Positions 45,517 through 54,864 of a stretch of DNA of 64,000 nucleotides are shown here, piece by piece. The notes below the pieces were generated by a model, which searched no databases, was not told the origin of the DNA, and saw only the letters and a list, made by a program, of their open reading frames with translations. Both the position numbers and the translations under genes were made by a program. The stretch's first letter is position 1. Each line of letters begins with the position of its first letter. Source of the stretch: Sthenelais limicola (lineage: Eukaryota > Annelida > Polychaeta > Phyllodocida > Sigalionidae); the NCBI GenBank assembly GCA_942159475.1, contig OW804095.1, positions 89,417,740 through 89,481,739 of the forward strand. The letters are read 5' to 3'.

Positions 45517-45869
45517 CGATTTTTTTGTTAAATTATGAAAATTCAATTGTTTTAATCTGTCATTCCAGGAATATCAGAATTATGTTTGTCATCAGTCATA
45601 TTTCATTTTTTATATGTTATTACCTACAGATAGAGCCTATGGATACTTTAAAAAAAATTAATTGAAGAGTTTATATTGATGTTAGAAAACAGCAATTCAT
45701 TAAAGCAGTGAAATGTCTAAAATTAGTCTCAGGAAAAAATGAATGCTCCGATTGCAATGAAACTTTCAACAAATATTCTTTATAATGCTATCCTCTATTC
45801 CAACAAGAAAAATGGGGGGTGACCTTGATAGTTCTTTTATTTCATAGCATTCTGCCAAATAAAACCGTT

Positions 45870-45894
45870 TTTGGGGTCAGTTCGTGGGATTCGA

Positions 45895-45896
<2 letters not shown>
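45870..45896 (-). repeat. Right terminal inverted repeat of the 10-kb transposon
   Basis: TTTGGGGTCAGTTCGTGGGA...GACC, the complement of the left end with one change, followed by (TA)n. Confidence 0.9.

Positions 45897-45948
<52 letters not shown>
45897..45948. repeat. (TA)n microsatellite
   Basis: About 26 TA units at the right border of the transposon; the left border has ten. Confidence 0.95.
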
Positions 45949-45952
<4 letters not shown>

Positions 45953-46463
45953 GTATTTTGATTTCTCTTCAACAGTACATCATTAAAACATTTGTGAGAA
46001 ATGGGACTAAACCTGTCAGCTCAGAGCTGTTCTTCCCAGAAGTCCTATGGCATATTGCGTACATAATTTTGTTTCCTTAAGGCCTACATGTAACATCTAA
46101 TATCTACAGAAATGTTGTCTATGAAATAAAGACTAGAAATACTAATAATCAACCTTGGAGTATCATTAATAAAATACGTTGTAGCATCCTGTATTGGATG
46201 CGAACCAATACAAGGCTAGAGATACCTCCTCAATCCTCGATATGGCTGGCTCAGTACATAGCACCTGTATCTGACTAGATAATGTATAAAGTTTTTAAGT
46301 TCATGTTACAAAGTTAACCTATACCATCCTGTAGTGGATGGCTTTACAGTTAATAATAATATATGATTTCTACAACTCTTTATGCAAATATATACTGTAC
46401 ATAATCTTGACCATGGAACTCCATGTAATGTTTCATAATCCTAAACACACCCACAATTAATCA
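45949..46463. other. Spacer right of the 10-kb transposon
   Basis: No gene. GCATCCTGTATTGGATGC near 46188 is a small inverted repeat. Confidence 0.35.
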
Positions 46464-46590
46464 CTAATCCAACTTATAATTGTTTTGAAGGAATAATTTA
46501 AATTCCTTTAAATCAGTAATATTCTGCTGTCCATGGGCCAAGCTGTTCCACAACACAGGGATCACATAAATGAAGGATTGTTTTATTCTT
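46464..46590 (-). pseudogene. LINE RT C-terminus, copy 1
   Basis: The minus strand reads SFIYVIPVLWNSLAHGQQNI ending at the stop 46464-46466, the same CR1/L2-type tail as at 47584. Only about 40 residues remain. Confidence 0.75.
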
Positions 46591-46984
46591 TTCTTTTTTG
46601 TTTTTACAACTTTCATTCAGTATGTCAACAAATCCATCTAGCCGAACGGTTAACATCTAAAATACACCCATTCCTTTATCTCTCCTCATCTATGTGTACC
46701 TTCTAGAATAAAAAACATTTATTATAGTTGACTCCAAGTTTGATATGGCTTCATGCCATTTTACAGGAATAATGCCTATTTCGGAAAACATACCAATCTC
46801 AAGCAGTTGATACCCAAGGGGAACCACTATAGGGTCTGAATATGCTCTAGTATGAACTCTTTAAGCCTCCTCCAGGGAAGGGAGCTGACCCTTTTGATAG
46901 AATTAAGTTGAGCAGATTTAATGGAAATGTCACATCTATATTTTAGATCTAGTTGAAGGAGACTAAACAACACTTTCTGCCTTG
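46591..46984. other. LINE-related or unidentified sequence
   Basis: GTATGTCAACAAA near 46620 matches the ATATGTCAACAAA context at 12450, probably a shared retroelement 3' end. The minus strand of 46830-46980 is open and Leu/Lys-rich (QKVLFSLLQLDLKYRC) but unrecognised. Confidence 0.35.
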
Positions 46985-47525
46985 TCTTTTATTTACTACT
47001 ACTTTCGCGCATAGCCGTTAGGACGTCACGGCTCTGCGCTGTCAAAGCTTGATTCCTTGGTTGGTCCTGTGTATCATGCAGAGTTAGCTTGCAGAGTTAG
47101 CTTGCAGTGTTAGCTGACAAAATAATAACAATATAATAACATGATCATTGTACAGATGTTTGCAGACAATTTACATGATAATCCCTCTAAACTCAAAGCT
47201 TCTTTAGTTTGTTGTGAGTACCTGCACAAAGTTATGTGGTAGGTCCACAGGAGGAATTTCCTAGTTAGTTGAATCTCATTCTTTTCTGTATACCAGTAAA
47301 GAGCACTAGGTGGAAGAAAGGTGACCCGTTATTTGTTGTTATGGTTTGGTCCTCCGGCCCTACGGTCCGCATTGGGTCGCCTAGTCTAGAAAAGCGTACG
47401 GCACCAGTGAGATGTCTGTTTTAACTTCTATGCTTCGAAGGCTGTCATTGTTTATATAGCATATAGCTGTGGTTAATCTGTCCCATCCTGCCACACCACC
47501 CCCACCCCCACCCACCCACCACACA
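46985..47525 (+). repeat. Poly-C repeat family copy H
   Basis: It starts after GCCTTG at TCTTTTATTTACTACTACTT, then the hairpin GCGCATAGCC...GGCTCTGCGC, 13-bp units and the body, and ends CCCATCCTGCCACACC plus C/A-rich sequence. Confidence 0.85.
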
Positions 47526-47583
47526 TAATGTTGACCATGGAACTGTAATGTTTCATAATTCTAAACAGACCCACAATTAATCA

Positions 47584-47883
47584 CTAATCCGACTTATAAT
47601 TGTTTCGAAGTAATGATTTAAACTCCTTTAAATCGGGAATATTCCGCTGTCCCGGGGCCAAGCTGTTCCACAACAGAGGGATCACATGAATGAAGGATCG
47701 TTTTATTCTCCCTGACTTAGGTGTTATAGAGATAAGGTTTTTGCTACCTTTGAAATGCGATTTGTACTTAGTAAATTGCACATGAACCAAAATTTTCTGC
47801 TCTACTTGTTGCGAGTTGAAATTTAGAAATTTCATCTTTTTATATCCCCATAGCAACCATTTACCAGATGTACAGTTTTTCAA
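47584..47883 (-). pseudogene. LINE RT C-terminus, copy 2
   Basis: A 99-codon minus-strand ORF ends SGRIKRSFIHVIPLLWNSLA, then NIPDLKEFKSLLRNNYKSD and stop. The F..V.P.LWNSL...F...LR motif is that of CR1/L2-type reverse transcriptase ends. It is 5' truncated in the thumb or linker region. The tail sequence at 47530-47583 matches copy 1. Confidence 0.8.
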
Positions 47884-48289
47884 TTAAAAAAACGTATTGT
47901 CTGGTTGCCATGGAAACCATTCTAAAGGAACCATTTTCAAAATTCATCAACTTTTACTACCATTCATTTTATTCAGCATGAAAAACTGAATAAATGGCAC
48001 TTTTGCAAAAAAATAAATTTAGATTTAGACTTTTTTCCAATTTTACAATAAATATTGCGTCAATTGATTTATAATTCTTCCAATTTTGGTACATCCTATT
48101 ATGGGCACCAAATTTTCTGCATCTACCATGCACAAGAACTGTTTTCTGATTATTGGTCCTTGCAACACTTGCAACACATTGATATAGGAGGAAGTAGAGG
48201 AAGCATGTCTTATAAGCAATATTATGGGGAGAAATGGACCGAATAATCCTATGTCCCTGATTTTGAAACAGGCCCCAGCAGAATGCCTT
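47884..48289. other. Spacer
   Basis: AT-rich, possibly the 5' continuation of the LINE fragment. No clear coding. Confidence 0.3.
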
Positions 48290-48772
48290 GCCTTTTTTTA
48301 CTACTACTTTTGCGCATAGCCGTTAGGACGTCACGGCTCTGCGCTGTCAAAGCTTGATTCCTTGGTGGGTCTTGTGTATCATGCAGAGTTAGCTTGCAGA
48401 GTTAGCTTGCAGTGTTAGCTGACAACATAATAACAAAATAATAACATGATCATTGTAAAGATGTTTGCAGACAATTTACATGATAATCCCTCTAAACTCA
48501 AAGCTTCTTTAGGTTGTTGTGAGTGCCTGCACAAAGTTATGTGGGAGGTCCACAGGAGGAATTTCCTAGTTAGTTGAATCTCATTCTTTTCCCCATACCA
48601 GTAAAGAGCACTAGGTGGAAGAAAGGTGACGGCCCTACGGTCCGCATTGGGTCGCCTAGTCTAGAAAAGCGTACAGGCACCAGTGAGATGTTTGTTCTAA
48701 CTTCTATGCTTCCTAGGCTGTCATTGTTCATATAGCTGTGGCTAAACTGTCCCATCCCAGCCCCCCCCCCCC
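48290..48772 (+). repeat. Poly-C repeat family copy I
   Basis: It starts after GCCTTG, as copies D and H do, and has the hairpin GCGCATAGCC...GGCTCTGCGC. It lacks about 40 bp of the body (GTGACGGCCC junction near 48628). Its last part is identical to copy D. Confidence 0.85.
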
Positions 48773-49915
48773 TTTGATTTGAAAAATATCTTTATTCAGG
48801 ACTAAAGATATTACATCACTGATGCTATTGTCAGAATTGCCTGATGTTACAAAAAAACTGTTACAATACTCTAGAACATATTCTGCGAAATGACAATGCA
48901 GAAGTAAATAGTGATATGAAGAGATAATTTTGATAGTACAAATGATACACCACTTAAAGGAATGTACTCAATTAAGTAAAGACAATATTTCAAAGACATG
49001 ATAAGAACTGCCTTCAAATATTGATTTGCGGGCATACATATAATATCAAAGCAAACAATAGTACTGCAGGTTTTAACCTAGGCAGTGATAGCATGACATT
49101 TGTTAAAAACATAAGAAGAGCGTTGTGCTCTATCAGAAATCCGTTGGGTATTGCATATTTATGTCACAGAAACGAGTAACATAACATCAGCACTTGTACT
49201 TTCGTTCAAGGTATAAAATTGGACAAACAATCCAACAAAGCGATCAGGTCAATCTATTGCATATATATGGAAGTCTGTACACGGATATGTAAAAAAGACA
49301 GTCAAACTCTCACAAGCATGCAACCAAAAGAGACAAAAAGAGGTTGCTCAAATGAGCTCAAAAAAGATGGAAGCTTCCGCTGCCACTCTGTTAAGGTGTT
49401 CGCGCTGACTGGCACCCGCAAAAACGGTGATAAAAAAGAGAGATTATTGCTAATGTAAGGTATAAGTTAGTGTGCAGAGTTAGCATGCAGAGTTAGCTTG
49501 CAGTGTTAGCTTGCAGAGTCCTGAAAGATATCAAACTGGTCAAATAGTGGAAGAATTGAGCGCAGAGCCATGAGAACATCACAGCTCTGCACTGTCAAAG
49601 CTTGATTCATTGGGAAGTGGGTTCTGTGTAGAGTGAGGCTGACAACATAATAACAAAATAATAACAAGATTATTGTACAGATCTCTGCAGACAATTTACA
49701 TGATAATCCCTGTAAACTCAAAGCTTCTTTAGGTTGTTGTGAGTGCCTGCACAAAGTTGCGAGGGAGGTCCACAGGAGGAATTTCCTAGTTAGTTGAATC
49801 TCATTCTTTTCCCCATACCAGTAGAGAGCACTAGGTGGAAGAAAGGGGACCCGTCATTTGTTGTTATGGATTGGTCCTCCGGCCCTACGGTCCGCATTGG
49901 GTCGCCTAGTCTAGC
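48773..49915 (+). repeat. Duplicated segment, copy 2 (partner 32646-33799)
   Basis: A near-identical, same-strand copy, 11 bp shorter. It ends abruptly at CCTAGTCTAG, where candidate LTR sequence of the second gypsy element starts. It includes repeat copy J (49437-49915). Confidence 0.9.
49437..49915 (+). repeat. Poly-C repeat family copy J (3' truncated)
   Basis: GAGATTATTGCTAATGTAAG, 13-bp units, the hairpin GCGCAGAGCC...GCTCTGC and the body, broken off at GCCTAGTCTAG. The missing end is not seen at the other side of the gypsy remnant. Confidence 0.85.
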
Positions 49916-49918
49916 TTG

Positions 49919-50110
49919 TATATATATCATATCAAAATTATCAATAGTCATGCGTACAGGTGAAGAGGTGGAGTCTGGCTTACAATCTATATTCATAAGT
50001 ATGCACGGTCCCTCCCCCCATGTGTATCTATTACTCCCACTGACCTGATATGACGTATCTCTGGACTATAGGTCTGAATACCGTGTGATGGACAATTCCA
50101 TTCCATCACA
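49919..50110 (-). repeat. Candidate LTR of the defective gypsy element
   Basis: Minus strand: G-rich tract (50141-50114), TAG, then TGTGATGG...CCATCACA, a terminal hairpin, to about TATATACA. This parallels G tract/CAG/TGTTATG of the first element. The length (about 190 bp) and right limit are tentative. Confidence 0.35.
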
Positions 50111-50141
50111 CTACCCCCCCTCCCCCTCTCTTTCCCCCCCC

Positions 50142-50962
50142 AAATTTACATCAAAGCCCGTGGTTCAACTATCACCACTAATTATAAGATCTAGGCCGCA
50201 TTATTGGTGTTTATCCATTAAATATTCCCAATAATTACAAAATCCAGAATGCAACACAGTGTTCCCGAAAACTTTTTACTGACGCCGGCCAATGTGGCCG
50301 ACGTGGACAAGCCCCACGCCGGCCATTTGTCACTGACGCAGGCCATTTTTTACCTACAAAAAAATTGTAGTAGTACCTGCAAATTCTCATGAAAAAACAC
50401 CTTATTTCACAACACCTATGGCCAAGCATGAAACCCTCAGGTAGCATATACATGTAGATACTGCCATCATAGGCAATTAGTATATGTACATGCATCCTTA
50501 TCACATGTGATGTGTTTCAGGAAAATGAGGGTGAGCTTCCCATGCACAGTGTTAACTATGGTTGTCCTGATTGTTGTTTCACTTTCCATAAGTCAATTCA
50601 GCATGATAAGAACTTTCATAAGAGCCTATTAGGAAGGTTCTATCATGATTTTGAAAATCTGACCCTTTTGAGCTGAAAATTGTCAGCCATCTTGGATTTG
50701 AAGGTCAAAGCAAGGTCAAATCATCAAACTGATATCAGATATGAATTCCTCAACCCCCAAAACCCTAATAACCATATACTGGACTGCATGGTAGGCCAAA
50801 CCATTGAAATATTAATTCTCATAATGGTTGATGGCGGCCATTTTGGATTTGGGGCTCTCACAGGTTTTCCCCGCACTTTCGCGAGGGTCGCCCCCGCTCA
50901 ATTTTTTATTTACCCTTTATAGATGTCAAATCCACTGAGAAACCAACCTCTACTCTCAACGG
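50142..50962. other. Region 3' of the defective gypsy ORFs
   Basis: No gene. It contains a lone MITE end (50503-50527) and two 'GCCAT(C/T)TTGGATTTG' blocks (50691 and 50837) also common in the foldback arms. Confidence 0.35.
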
Positions 50963-51457
50963 TCACAGAAGTGCTACAGATGACCCTACTACACTCCCAT
51001 CTATAGCATATCCAATTGAAGCAATAATTCCATGAGAAATAAATCCACCAGCCCTTCTGTGTGACTGAAATATAGGACTTACCAGACAAATGCAGCCATG
51101 ATATTCATTATCCACGTCCTTGTTGCGGAGACAACAATTCCCAAGATGTTTTACCCGACCTGACAACCAAAAACACCCGTGGCAAGTGAGAACATCCAAG
51201 GTAGGTGTGCCCATATGAGAGATAGAATCTCTATTGTCCACATCACACACCCCCCACATTCCAATATCCGTCCTCTGTACCCTCTGTAGCCCCTTCTTGG
51301 CCCGGTACAAATATAACTGCCCAATAAACGGCGTGTCTCTTATTAGCCCAGGTCCATTGGAATTCCTCCATAAAACTTCACAAAGACTCGTCAGCTGCAA
51401 ACTGATATCAAAACAGTCCAATTCCCGCCCCACAATTGCCAATGAATTACTCTCCAA
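50963..51457 (-). CDS. Unidentified cysteine-rich ORF in env position
   Basis: A 164-codon ORF downstream of integrase in the defective gypsy element. It is rich in Cys and His (CHGCFWLSGRVKHLGNCC, YHGCICLVS) and has a dibasic HRR followed by a glycine/isoleucine-rich stretch (AGGFISHGIIASIGYAIDG). The position suggests a piece of an Env, but I see no convincing alignment with the Env of the first element. It might also be chance reading through degraded sequence. No signal peptide or clear membrane anchor. Confidence 0.3.
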   Translation of the reverse strand: MESNSLAIVGRELDCFDISLQLTSLCEVLWRNSNGPGLIRDTPFIGQLYLYRAKKGLQRVQRTDIGMWGVCDVDNRDSISHMGTPTLDVLTCHGCFWLSGRVKHLGNCCLRNKDVDNEYHGCICLVSPIFQSHRRAGGFISHGIIASIGYAIDGSVVGSSVALL

Positions 51458-51686
51458 TTCGTTTTATGTGTCGTCACACCAAGGCCTTTTTCAATCTTCA
51501 ATGCGCTCCACTCGCTAATTCAAACCACCTGTCCTACCAGACCCAATTATGACACCACCTTCAATGCGAATCTCCATCCTACACCTTCAAACCTAAGCCA
51601 CGCTTCAAAGTGTCGAGCACTTCTCTCGATCCTTTCAGCGCTAACTTCACATGTCGCACATGTATGGGTTTTTTTATTGCCTTGCC

Positions 51687-52598
51687 CTACTTTAAGTCAT
51701 ACAAACCCACAGTATATGCACTAGGCAACCTTACCACTAGTAATGGGCCATAAAAGACAGACTGTAGGCGTAGCTTTTTAGCTGTATTAGGCACCAACAA
51801 CTTGTGAATTCTAGCATATACCACCGATCCCACTGTAATCGGATGAGGCTTTGCATTGAAATCATACCTTGTCTTCATTGCATTCTCCTTGCAAGTCATG
51901 ATTGCTTCAGCCTTCTCAGCCAACTGCATCTGAGTATTCACTATGTCCACCAATTGTTCCAATACAGTTTTGGAACATAAATCATCCTGATGTAAGGGCG
52001 CCTCCGCCGCTATCGTTGGACTCCTCCCCATAGCAAGAGTGTAAGGACTCATTCCAGTTGTATAGGCTGGAGAAGCATTCAATGTGAATTGCACAATTGG
52101 AAGATACGAATCCCAAGAGCTCTGTTTGTCCCCCAGAAATGTCCTCAGACATCCCAGAACACTTTGGTTCGCTCTCTCCACTCCTCCCTGGCTTTGGGGA
52201 AAAAATGAAGAGGAAAACACCTGCTTAATGCCCCATGCAACACACTTGTTGCGAAACGTTTCGCCGATGTAACAGCTTCCGTTGTCGCTGAAAAGCTGAG
52301 TCGGCACTCCCACATATGCAATCACCTTTTCATAAAACTCACGTGACACCCTCTCAGCAGTAATTGCCGGTGTTGGCCATATAATACAGAACTTAGAGTA
52401 CAAACAAATGCACACATGTATGTACATATTTCCCCGCTGTGTTCTAGGCAACGGTCCCATCGCATCAATCATAAGATAACTGAAAGGCCTAGGAGCCCTA
52501 GACCTCAAAGTCATCAGCAGCTTAAAAGGTTTCTTCAAAGTTTTAGCCTTCAAACACTCATGACAGGTACCGACAAATTCCCTGATATCCCTTGCCAT
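51687..52598 (-). pseudogene. Integrase core of the defective gypsy element
   Basis: 303 codons starting inside the zinc module (CHEC). The catalytic residues are visible: MIDAMGPLPR (first Asp), SDNGSCYIGE (second Asp) and SQGGVERANQS (Glu), with the normal D-35-E spacing. It continues to a C-terminal domain with a diverged GP(F/L) motif. It aligns over its whole length with 2490-3400 and has a Glu codon where that copy has a stop. The 5' part of integrase is in other frames (52669-52857), so the protein cannot be made whole. Confidence 0.85.
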
Positions 52599-52668
52599 TC
52601 GCAGCCAAAAGAATCAGCTTTGTATTACTCCCAGTGTTCTTGTGTAACCCACATGAGCACCCGAAGCT

Positions 52669-53785
52669 TTACCATGTATAAACCTCGTCAAAGGCTCTGC
52701 AAGGGAAGCCGGCACAACCACCTGAAAGCTCTTGCCTCTCAGGCGCCCTTGTACTCCTAGCTAAACGACACAACATCCCCTCTTTCACAAAAAACAAATC
52801 ATGTGTTGTCCGAAATGTTCCTTGCCAAACCTCTCTTATCTGGTAACTTTCCCTCATCCAGATATTGTATCATAGCCCTGCAAAACATATCCCTCTGTTG
52901 TAAACTTTTAATCAATGCCATTGAAGGGGGGCAACTCAAAGTCACCACAGGTTTCTCTAGTTGCTTGGACATAGGACTCTCGACCCCACAGTTCTTATCA
53001 TCAGCACCTTTCCCAGCCATAAAACGTATCCTGTCACTCACATCGCGAATTCTATCACACTCATCCTGCAGTTCCACTTCCTGACCCTGCCTGACCTGAG
53101 CCCTTGTCCTCACAGGTTCAAGCCCAATATAGTCCACGCCTGACACACATACATTCACCTGCCCACGTGCCAACTCATTCCCAACTACAGGTGGCAATAC
53201 CAAATCATCTCCCGTACCATCAATTCCAACCAATCCCTTCTTCAATATCGGTCGATTCTTATACAGCCGAATTGGATTGCATTCACACAAATCATCAGTT
53301 CCCACAAAAACATGACTGTTCTGCCTTAACAACTGAAGTATCTGCGCCCGCTGTTCAACCGATAATCCAGCACCCAACTGAAACTCCTCCTTCACAGGCC
53401 TCTCCCGAGAACATTCACCATTTCCATTGCTACTCACCTCTTGTCCCGACAACACATCCAAAAACTGATCGTCTGTCGTGACAGCATAAAGCCCCACAAT
53501 TGTCCCTGGCTGAATGGTAACTGACGTGTCAGACCCATTAAACAGAGTGACTGGGGCATGATTGTTCTGAAAAGGGGCGGACAAGCGCATGCTTGACCAA
53601 ATAACCCACAGGTCTGTGTCTATTCAAATTCTCAGTCACACCTATCGTCGCATCCAAACACCTGTGTGATGTAATCGACGCTGTAGTAGTCACCTCCGCC
53701 CGCGGTGGCATCACATTATAAGTTCTAAGTAGAACATAGCTTAGTATAGCATAGATAATAATTGTAGAAACAAATAGAGTTTAAT
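52669..53785 (-). pseudogene. PR/RT linker fused to integrase N-region, RT-RNase H missing
   Basis: Open from the stop near 53785 (ATG at 53711) to about 52799, then a frame change into 52857-52669. The start (YLVKHALVRPF, PVTLFNGSDTSVTIQPGTIV) corresponds to bases 2-130 of the first element. After VFVGTDDL the sequence jumps to CECNPIRLYKNRPILKK, matching integrase-ORF residues from about 24 onward. Roughly 1.4 kb encoding RT and RNase H is absent, yet the frame is kept across the junction (about 53290). The remainder includes TTHDLFFVKEGMLCRL of the integrase N-terminus. Confidence 0.75.
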
Positions 53786-54326
53786 GATAACACTCATGTT
53801 CGTTTTAAATGAAGGAACCATTGGGTGCCATTGAATGATAATATTATAAATCACACAAACTATCCAGTATTTCGAAGCCAGTGTCCAAGCTGTATTACTT
53901 ATTCAGGTTTAACATGTAATGTTGTATCAAATTAGGCTTTGTTGTAAGAAAAACGCCCCATAGCAATATAACTCATTCGTCACCAAATTCATATCCTACA
54001 TCTTGGAGATGGAGGCCCAATCGGGGTGCTCGATGTAAAACCATTTCTAACCCCTTTTCATCATTTATTAATTAAACATAGTGGAATGGTTCGGGACCAT
54101 TTTTGGCAATGTGCATGTGAAATATAATGGAGATCTGGCCAGCGTTTTCAGAGAAGATAGCGGTTTAAGGCTCCAAACCCTTATTTTATTAATATAGAGA
54201 TATTGTTTGGCACAAAATTGTTTCACTTGAGAAGCTCAATAGGCAAAACGGTTATTACTGTTGATGTGCTCCTTTCAAGAAGGAGAAATGTGACTTGCAA
54301 TCAATTCATTTGCTCTTTTGTTCTAG
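53786..54326. other. Intronic spacer before FUT10-like exon 2
   Basis: Unique-looking AT-rich sequence without recognised repeats. It ends in a pyrimidine-rich acceptor. Confidence 0.4.
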
Positions 54327-54387
54327 ATCGCCGATTGGAACGACCATGGTTTTGCAGCCACGCCAATACTGAAACTTCATTTACTAA
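54327..54387 (+). CDS. FUT10-like gene, exon 2 (stem region)
   Basis: 61 bases between a strong acceptor (TTTGCTCTTTTGTTCTAG) and a perfect donor (CTAA|GTAAGT). In phase 0 it reads IADWNDHGFAATPILKLHLL with one base left over; exon 3 begins with the two bases that complete the codon. Short low-conservation exons between the anchor and the catalytic domain are normal for the stem of Golgi/ER fucosyltransferases. The sequence itself is not diagnostic; the assignment rests on splice sites, phase and proximity to exon 3. Confidence 0.55.
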
Positions 54388-54679
54388 GTAAGTTTATCGT
54401 TTTATTATGTTTGTTCATGGAAAGATTATTGTTATCAATTCTAAGTCAGAACTTTATCTTCTAAACAAATTGTTCCAATTTCTTACATGGAAAATAATTA
54501 CTTATACAGTTGATATGGCGTGATAGGAATTGATTTCTTGACAAGTTATCTTTTAAATATTAAAAAAAAGCTGTTGATTTTTCACTTAAAATTGGAAAGG
54601 CAATGTTATGAAACCAATTGAAGTTTTTCCAGATTGCTGAACGATGTTATTCAATTTTTCTTTTGATGCCTCATTTAAG

Positions 54680-54864
54680 AAGGCGGCATGGAAGATGAGA
54701 AGCTGGCAATTGGGGCTGTTACGAAGGAGTCTGAAACAATAACAAGCCCAATCCTCCTCTGGTGGACCCCCTTCACAGGTGAAGAAGGCAGACTGAAGCA
54801 CTGTGGAAGCTCGTTTTGCTTTTTCACAAATAATAGGAAATATCAGGACTATCCGCGTCTTAAG
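54680..54864 (+). CDS. FUT10: FUT10-like fucosyltransferase, exon 3 (GT10 N-terminal domain)
   Basis: 185 bases from the acceptor TTTAAG to CTTAAG|GTCAGA, entering in phase 1 and leaving in phase 0. The peptide contains SPILLWWTPFTGEEGRLKHC followed by GSSFCFFTNNRKY. In FUT10-type GT10 enzymes the same pattern (P-I-x-L-W-W-x-P-x-T-G-E-x-G-R-L-x2-C-G-x3-C-F-F-T-x-N-R-x-Y) opens the catalytic fold and is followed by the (A/L)FLFYG motif, which should begin the next exon. FUT10 and FUT11 belong to family GT10 and have been described as protein O-fucosyltransferases acting on EMI domains in the ER. The next exon was not found up to 64 kb. The intact frame and sound splice sites suggest a functional gene. 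FUT11 or an invertebrate-specific paralogue is less likely. Confidence 0.7.

Larger units (their letters stand above)
35827..45896 (-). mobile_element. 10-kb DNA transposon, apparently autonomous
   Basis: The ends are 27-bp inverted repeats (GGTCGAATCCCAC, then C or G, then AACTGACCCCAAA; one mismatch) embedded in (TA)n on both sides. Inside each end are arrays of the TTAGTTCCGAACGC motif. Between them one spliced minus-strand gene is open over five exons. All the parts of an autonomous cut-and-paste element are visible and no stop or frame break was found. The target duplication cannot be resolved in the TA tracts (TA is likely). A 409-bp MITE is inserted at 44362-44770. The transposase resembles an uncharacterised family that I recall from cnidarian and other invertebrate genomes; I cannot give its superfamily name. 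Confidence 0.85.
49916..53785 (-). mobile_element. Defective Ty3/gypsy relative with RT-RNase H deleted
   Basis: On the minus strand: PR/RT linker, then directly the spacer and zinc part of integrase, the integrase core, a cysteine-rich ORF, a G-rich tract and a candidate short LTR. It is clearly related to but diverged from the element at 1-10 kb. There are several frame breaks. The 5' end stops near 53735-53785 in the protease-RT linker and no 5' LTR is visible, so it is truncated. Confidence 0.8.
20034..54326 (+). other. Putative 34.3-kb intron 1 of the FUT10-like gene
   Basis: If exon 1 is correctly assigned, this intron runs from GTAAGT at 20034 to the acceptor TTTTGTTCTAG at 54316-54326. 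It is almost wholly repeats, including the 10-kb DNA transposon and a defective gypsy element. Confidence 0.45.

Noticed and set aside
32400..49996. A ~63-residue ORF found on both strands in five repeat copies (MNNDSLGSIEVRTN... and MNLILFPIPVES...)
   Set aside because: Both strands are open in the same short segment of a repeat; copies are similar because the repeat is young. No domain, and several copies have breaks.
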